A DNA stretch of 64,000 nt from NCBI GenBank assembly GCA_022661535.1, contig JAKULF010000003.1, positions 5,828,001 through 5,892,000 of the forward strand, written 5' to 3'. The notes beneath the pieces were generated by a model. That model was not told the origin of the DNA. It saw only the letters and a list, made by a program, of their open reading frames with translations, and searched no databases. Source of the DNA: Eutypa lata. Taxonomy: Eukaryota; Ascomycota; Sordariomycetes; Xylariales; Diatrypaceae. Positions 57,113-64,000 of this stretch are shown one piece after another. Position numbers and translations under genes: made by a program. How positions within the stretch are numbered: position 1 is the stretch's first letter; each line of letters starts with the position of its first letter.

Positions 57113-59747
57113 TTATAGAGTCTTGGAACCGCGAAAGATCATGTCATCACGGCTTGGACCAGTTCCTATCCAAGCTATCTTGACACCAACGAATTCCTCG
57201 ATATACTCGATATAGCTGCTGCTAGTTAGATGGGCCGGCACGCGCTTATCCGAAGTGAAATTGAAACTTACGCTCGCGCCTGCTTCGGCAGATCGTAGTA
57301 GACCTTGGCGGATCTTTCACTCAAGGTTAGCATTGGGCCAATTGATGGGGAAACTGAAGGACCTCCCCCAGCTTCCAGAGATGGTTGAGAATTTTGCGTA
57401 AATTTCATAGCGTGCAGGATCTAATGCCGGGAGTAAAGATCGTCTCAAGCGCATTTCACTTACGTTGTCGGCTTATTCCAGCCCTCCAACTCGTGATACA
57501 CAACCTCGACTCGATCGAGCAGATCCATGTCAGCAGGGAATGATTCGAGGGTAGCGCCGGTAAGTGAATCTCGGTAAGCGACGGCAACCTATTGAAGAAG
57601 TGTTAGCTGAACCCTTATTTGGCCTGAGTGAATCCGCTTGCCTTGATGGTTGAAAAGGTATCTAAGATGTCCAGCTTCGTGAGGTTCAGCGCAGTATAGT
57701 GGTTTATCGTCTATAGACCGTTAAAACATTTTCCAAACACGAGTTTGTATAATACTACTAACATTGGAGTATTTCAAGATGACCAGATCAAGCCAACCAC
57801 TACAATCAGTATTAGTATGCAGCAATAACATCTGAAAGATATTCTGACCATCTTCGCGGGCGACCTGTTGACACGCCAACTTCATGTCCAATCTTCTCTG
57901 CATATTGTGTCAACAAGTTTGAACAGAGAATTCTAGAGTGTCTGTTCACTAACGTAGCTTCTCGCCAGTTTCATCTAGCAGTTCAGTAGGAAGGCGGCCA
58001 GACCCTACCCTAGTCGAATAGGCCTTCACAACGCCGATGACATGATCGATTTGGCGAGGGTTCAGCGCGAGCTAGGTTGATACCGTCAGATTATTATTGG
58101 GATCAAATGCAGGCTTTTGTATACTGATACTTACACCAGTGAAGATACCGCCGAGGCCAGTGTTTGATGATGCTGCATTGTTGTAAGAAATGCTACTAGA
58201 TGAGAAAACATGCGAAAACGTGAGATAACGTACTAACGAAGGGGTATGTCCCGAAGTCTACGGCTGGTTAGCTTTCACATTCACAGATTGGCCGGCGCAT
58301 CGTTTTCACGTACTGACATCAAGCATCAATGCCTATAGGAAGGTCAGTAATTGTATAAAAGGCATACTCCTCTCATTCAGTTATGGACTAGATTAAGCTT
58401 ACTTGAGCACCCTCGACTAGAATCTTTGTCCCCTTCTTCTGGGCATCTGCTATCTATAGCGGATTCAAAATTAGTATTAATGCCTCTAGTGGAGGAGTCA
58501 CAGTTGTGAATCTTGAGATGGGTACTAACCAGGGGTACAGCATCGACGACGTAATTCTAAAGCGATATACCGGTAGTCAATGCAAATCGTCCTTTAATCG
58601 CAAATACGAGGTTTCAGGGAACTAACGGCAATTTCTGGTCGATATGTCTTGAAACGTTCGATTTCTACAGCACAAGATATGCGTCAGTACGAATCGAGCA
58701 TTTCGTATAATGCTAGATAGATCAAATCGCGAGATCAGAGTAGGGAAAACTCACCGTCTTCTACATCATATTCAAGTAGGTCACCGTATCTCTTCTTATA
58801 CCCAGCTGCTAGAATTCGCAGTTTCCGTTCGAAAGTTTCCTCGTTGAACATCTCACTGATGGTGATTCCATTGCGTGCTGCCTGGCTAGTGTAAGTGGGC
58901 CCAACACCACCTGTATACCCCTATGTTAGTTCACAAAACATTGAGAACAGAAAACACAGATCCTCGCGCAGGGTGATATTTCGTGTGGTTAACTTACGCT
59001 TGGTGGTACCAATGTTTCGACCACCTAGTTCCTGCTCTTCCAAACCATCCACGCGGACATGTAAGTCCGTTATGATGTGGCAGCGATCCGAGATGAGGAT
59101 TCGTTCAGGGGCATGTGTTAGTCCCTTCTCAACTAACTTCTGGAGCTCCTCGAAGAAGGTGGGGACGTGAACAATGGTCCCGGTACCGATTAGGTTTATA
59201 CAATTGGGGTTCACAAGGCCCGAACTGGAAACCCTTAGGTCAGCAGTCATTCGTCAATACACCACAAGTCAATCTGAGACTATGTTTCTAGGAAAACACC
59301 ATCAGGATGACATGGTAAAATGTAGAGAGGTTTCTACAAGTAGTAGAATTATGTCTTAATACTTTCTCAAGACACTCACGGTAGTAGATCTGACTATAGT
59401 CAGTCGCAAGTCAATTTTTATAAAGTTCCAAAGGCATGGGACTCACGGAAATCGTAGCTAACACCGTCAGCGACTACTGTATGTCCAGCTAGAGGAGAAT
59501 ATTTATGTTAGCTAGAGGTGCCACCTCACACGGCATGAGGTTTGCTTATTGTATTACCATTATGGCCACCCTTTGGAGCCAGATTAGCTTATTTTACTCG
59601 GAATTTGCTAAGAGACTTGCTTATGGAGAAAACATAGGACGGGCTTACCTGAGCTCGCGCGCAAAGCTGTACATCGCGGGAGAGTATGTCTACCAATTTG
59701 CCTTTGCCTTCATCGCCAAAGGCGGTACCTAGCACTATCGTCGCCAT
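57113..59747 (-). CDS. ADE12: Adenylosuccinate synthetase, 19 exons
   Basis: GTP-dependent enzyme joining IMP and Asp in AMP synthesis. I resolve 19 exons, right to left: 59747-59649, 59570-59558, 59488-59447, 59389-59380, 59224-58998, 58910-58755, 58664-58627, 58556-58530, 58453-58403, 58332-58314, 58257-58234, 58172-58135, 58071-57954, 57897-57849, 57799-57763, 57710-57642, 57588-57464, 57319-57272 and 57215-57113. All phases agree and give 430 residues, the normal family length. Motifs: [14 protein letters not shown] (catalytic Asp, GTP loop), GGHNAGHTVV across a 13-nt exon, [59 protein letters not shown] and [10 protein letters not shown]. Intron density is extreme for this window. The intron at 57641-57589 starts GC. 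Confidence 0.93.
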
Positions 59748-61117
59748 TACCGCGTCTATAGATCAATTCCACAGTTCAGTCTACGTAAGTAGGTATGCAT
59801 GCAAATGAGTTGCAGAGGATATGGTTAAATAATTTGCGACGTTTTGCGATGTCGGCAAAGGGCTCATACTACACCAATTTTACCTCAGACTAATAAATTA
59901 ACATAGGTAGTTGACGTATGGAGGGGTTGAGGGGCTAACGTTAAGGGGCTAATTGAGTCAGCACCCCCACCCCCATACTCTAACTTCAATGCCATTATAT
60001 AAAAGTTACTTAGTACGTACGGCGTATTCCGCCGGAATCCTATCACACAATGGCCTTTATCCAGCTGTCCGCTCAGCCGGTAACCGTCTTTAAACTGGAG
60101 AATCGGTGCCTTCCCTTCAAGAGAATTGATTCCATTGGTGCTTTGAATCTATGTAAATTGAGCCTAAGCCATCGTGTAACCTGACCTTTGGGCACCTCCA
60201 GGTACTTTCGAAGCCAACTTTATATTAACGATCGTTATACGTTTTTCTTAAAGCATGTATTGACACGGAGGTGTAAGTATGACTATTTAGAAAGGGGATG
60301 GCCCCTCAATGGTGGGATGTCTTCTTCAGGTTCTCTTGCTTTCCCCCTCGACTGATGTTCTACCCCAGTGGGATTGCGTGCTCAAGAAAATAGTGATACT
60401 TTCTGTAACAGGCTAGGTCTTCAAGTCAACTATAGTGTACTTCAACTTGTTGAACTTTGTCTCGGGATCTGAAAAATGCAGATATTCGGTCTTTGCTGAA
60501 CTAGCATGGTAGTTTCATCACAAGCCATGATACGTAAGTATGCAAGTAGTATATTAGATATTGCAAATTGTTTCCTGATGGTTAACCTTTGCTGGGGCTC
60601 AGCCTTCGCAACACACTTCCTAATAGTAACTAACGCTAACACTTGACTCTATGTTCAATTTTTGTATATAGAAAATGATTGAATATACGTAGTGCCCTTT
60701 GCACAAAAGATAGCTACGTTAGGGATAGACGATTTCGGTTTTTGGTATTCTATGACTATGACGCCGTATCGGGGTTTGATGTAACTATGGAAGTAGCTAG
60801 GCCAGGTAACCTATAGGGACATGTAACTAAGTAACTGACTAGTTACCGTCTTAAGCAGTTTTACCCCTTTAGCGAAAACCACTTAAAGTTTTCGCGTCAA
60901 ACAAGCGCGTCTTTACGCGTCCCCGTTTCCCAGAGAACGCGACCCAGTTTAGTCCCATGGCCCCTCCAATTGACTTTTGCATCTGAATCCGCCCAATGTA
61001 AATTATCATCATTCCCTGCCTGCCCGACCCTTCTGAAGTCATTCACGAACTTCTAATCCCATTTTGACATTCGTCCTAATTCTATTCAACCGCATTGTTG
61101 ACCCGTGATAAACTATA
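59748..61117. other. Intergenic between divergent ADE12 and MCM6
   Basis: 1.4 kb with no gene seen. Promoter regions of both genes. A near MluI-box-like ACGCGTCC (about 60915) lies about 200 bp upstream of MCM6 and could bind MBF, which controls replication genes. Weak evidence. Confidence 0.4.
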
Positions 61118-64000
61118 ATGGCGACTCCAAGCGACGCCGGTCTTATCACATCGGACGGCCCTTCAAGGGCTGGTGCCTCTACCCCTAAGCAGAGAAACTA
61201 CCAGCGAGGTTCTTCAGCCAGACCCAGGGGACCACCATCAGAAAGTCTAGCAGCGCCTAGTGACGACGAAGGTGAAGGTTTCGCAGATGATCAGATTCCT
61301 GGTCGCCGGAGACGAGGTGATCCTTCTACTATTCCTAGGGTTGAGGATAGGATTGGAATAACCGTACAAGAACATTTCGAGAGCTTTATTGAAGAGTCGG
61401 TATCATGTGCCAACAAAGACATGGGCCATTCCACTAACAACTTGGTAGATTTTTTGAAGACCCTACCTCTTCGGGAGCCCCGACTTCAAGTGCCGTCACG
61501 ACAGACAAATACTACGTAGCCCAGATCCATGGAATGCGGGTTTACCAGCTCTCTACTTTCTACGTGAACTGGGACCATGTTGCTTCATATCAGAATGGAG
61601 GATTGGCCAACGCTATTAACTCACAATACTATCGATTCCTCCCATTTCTCACCAATGCCCTCCATAACTTGATTGCCAAGTACGAACCGCAATACTTCCG
61701 TGAACATCGACAGGCCACAACTTCGAGCAACCAGACTACCTCAGGTGCAAGCAATGTCGGATCAGCCAGTCAGTCCGACTCGCAGGGTAACAAGACGGCC
61801 AACCAGCAGACAGACAAGCTCTTCTCCATCGCTTTCTATAACCTCCCGTTGGTCTCGAGGATTCGTAGCTTGCGCGCGAAGAACGTCGGCCAACTGCTTT
61901 CTATTTCCGGAACAGCCACAAGAACATCTGAAGTGAGGCCGGAACTTTCACTTGCCACCTTCGTTTGCGAAGCCTGCCGGACAGTCATACCGAATGTGGA
62001 ACAGACCTTCCGCTACACAGAGCCTACGCAATGTCCCAATCTCGAGTGTGGAAATCGCCTAGCATGGCAACTTGATATTAGGCAGAGCACTTTTATCGAT
62101 TGGCAGAAAGTACGGATCCAAGAGAACAGTTCCGAAATACCCACCGGCAGCATGCCCCGGACTATGGATGTTATTCTTCGGGGTGAAATGGTCGACAGAG
62201 CCAAGGCAGGCGAGAAATGCATCTTCACTGGCGCATTAATTGTCGTTCCCGATGTCAGCCAACTGGGGCTTCCAGGCGTTCGACCAACAGCTATCCGGGA
62301 CGACCGAAATGCTCCCCGCAACAATGATGTCGGTGGTAACGGCGTCTCGGGTCTAAAATCCCTCGGTGTGCGCGACTTAACGTATCGCCTAGCTTTCCTA
62401 GCCAGTATGGTCGTACCTGACGCTTCGATATCGGGCCAGTCAGCTGCTCGTCAAGTCAACGACATCATCAATGCGCTCACACAGGTATCTGCCGACACAG
62501 CTGATAGCGTCGAGGAGGCGCAGGCTGCCGTACTAAGCTCTATGACAGAGAATGAAATCAACGAGCTTCGTGAGATGGTCCACAGTGATCACATATACTC
62601 GCGGCTAGTCAACTCCCTTGCACCGATGGTGTACGGCCATGAGATTGTCAAGAAGGGTCTGCTCTTGCAGCTGATGTCCGGTGTACACAAGACGACGGCG
62701 GAAGGGATGGCCCTACGTGGGGATATCAACATCTGCGTTGTTGGCGACCCTTCGACTTCCAAGTCGCAATTTCTCAAGTATATATGCTCGTTTGCGCCAC
62801 GAGCTGTCTATACATCCGGAAAGGCGTCATCAGCAGCCGGTCTAACGGCGTCGGTCGTGAAAGACGAGGAGACGGGCGAGTTCACCATCGAAGCCGGAGC
62901 GCTGATGCTAGCGGACAACGGCATCTGCGCCATCGACGAGTTTGACAAGATGGACCTGGCAGACCAAGTCGCGATCCACGAGGCCATGGAGCAGCAGACG
63001 ATCTCGATCGCCAAGGCGGGTATCCAGGCGACGCTGAACGCGCGGACCTCCATCCTGGCGGCAGCTAATCCCGTGGGCGGCCGTTACAACCGCAAGACGA
63101 CGCTGCGGGCCAACATCAACATGAGCGCCCCCATCATGTCGCGGTTCGACCTCTTCTTCGTCATCCTCGACGAGTGCAGCGAGTCCGTCGACCGCCACCT
63201 CGCCGAGCATATCGTCGGCATCCACGCGCTGCGCGACGCCGCCGTCGAACCCGAGTTCGGCACCGAGCGCCTGCAGCGCTACATCCGATTCGCGCGCACC
63301 TTCCGCCCCGAGTTCGCCCCCGAGGCCCGCGAGCGCCTCGTCGTCAAGTACAAGGAGCTGAGGTCTGACGACGCCCAGGGCGGCGTCGGCCGCAACAGCT
63401 ACCGCATCACGGTCCGTCAGCTCGAGAGTCTGATCCGCCTCAGCGAGGCCATCGCCAAGGCCAACTGTGTCGAGGAGATCACCCCTGACTTTGTCGATGA
63501 GGCGTACAACCTCCTAAGGCAGAGCATCATCTCCGTCGAGCACGACGATATTGAGGTGGATGACGAGGAGGAGGCCGAGCAGGAGAATGTAACACCTGAG
63601 GACGGAGCGGATCTCCGCGCGGCTGCGGACGGAGCGGCGGCGTCTGGCTCCGCGGACGCAGAGGGCGACGAGCACATGGCCGAGGATGATAACGAGGACG
63701 AGTCGGCGGCGGCTGCAAGCAGGAAGAAGAAGACGGCTATCACGTACGATAAGTATAGTAGTATGGTCAACATGATTGTGTCGCGCATCAGCGAAGACGA
63801 GTCCTCGGGCGCCGGCGAGGGCGTCGAGGCCGACAACCTCATCGAGTGGTACCTAGAGCAGAAAGAGGACGAGCTCGACGGCGAGGAGGCGTACCATGCC
63901 GAGCTAGGCGTTGCGAAGATGGTGCTGAAGAAGATGGTCAAGGTACGGTTCCTGTCTCTCTCATTTCTTTCTACCTTGTATTATTCCACACCCAATTTTC
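61118..64000 (+). CDS. MCM6: MCM6 replicative helicase subunit (partial, runs off window)
   Basis: Subunit of the Mcm2-7 helicase. Exon 1 is 61118-61395, exon 2 is 61449-63942, and an intron (GTACGG) starts at 63943. The 3' end is missing. Exon 1 ends IGITVQEHFESFIE. The best in-frame junction uses a GTCGGT donor, giving EEFFEDPTSSGAP. The stronger-looking GTATCA donor 4 nt later would break the frame. A zinc finger (CEAC, then CPNLEC) is followed by the AAA+ core: Walker A GDPSTSKSQFLKY, Walker B AIDEFDKM, arginine finger MSRFDLFF. The MCM6 type is shown by HIVGIHALRDAAVEPEF and NLLRQSIISVEHDDIEVDD. An acidic/Ala-rich insert precedes the C-terminal winged-helix start (YDKYSSMVNMIVSRISEDE). 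Confidence 0.93.

Noticed and set aside
61391..61520. Apparent frameshift in MCM6 after exon 1
   Set aside because: Using the donor at 61396 and acceptor ending at 61448 restores the frame and gives a sensible protein, so no mutation is needed.

Overview
The window is nuclear DNA of a filamentous ascomycete, probably a Sordariomycete. This rests on short GT-AG introns (mostly 50-100 nt) with CTAAC-like branch sites, the typical fungal gene set (GID8, NDUFS4, ATP17, ESA1, REX4, PAN6, ADE12, MCM6), and fungus-specific accessory families: a HET-like membrane protein, NLR/ankyrin relic, TPR-CHAT protein, HAD-fused terpene cyclase and Fre-type ferric reductase. The species cannot be named from the sequence.

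Layout. 0.5-10.4 kb is a housekeeping block: GID8, a head-to-head pair of respiratory-chain genes (NDUFS4 on minus, ATP17 on plus) sharing a 380-bp promoter, and a 1310-residue disordered RGG-rich protein. 12.4-32.2 kb is an accessory block, gene-poor and rich in decayed genes. It holds a seven-exon HET-like multi-membrane-span gene, an NLR/ankyrin pseudogene, a predicted secreted TenA/thiaminase-II-like protein, an AstC-type HAD/class II sesquiterpene cyclase whose last part is frameshifted, relics of an FAD-linked oxidase and an SDR, and a 1013-residue TPR-CHAT protease-like protein. Two copies of one AT-rich dispersed repeat lie near its two ends.

32.7-37.6 kb carries a ferric reductase with an ideal iron-GATA-factor site upstream, then pantothenate synthetase. 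39.7-46 kb holds lineage-type genes: a seven-span membrane protein, a frame-broken F-box gene, a sulfotransferase relic and an unknown coiled-coil nuclear protein. From 47 kb to the end the content is mainly housekeeping: a GH125 mannosidase, a PLP aminotransferase full of in-frame microsatellites, ESA1, RNase H2 subunit C, REX4, an extremely intron-dense ADE12 (19 exons including 10-nt and 13-nt micro-exons and a GC-AG intron), and MCM6, which runs off the right edge.

The most interesting items are the decaying terpene locus at 24.1-27.8 kb (its cyclase break falls exactly where the QW-motif tryptophan should be), the secreted TenA with its catalytic residues kept, and the ADE12 exon structure. 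Exon models were built by eye from splice signals, reading-frame continuity and remembered family motifs. No alignment or database search was possible.
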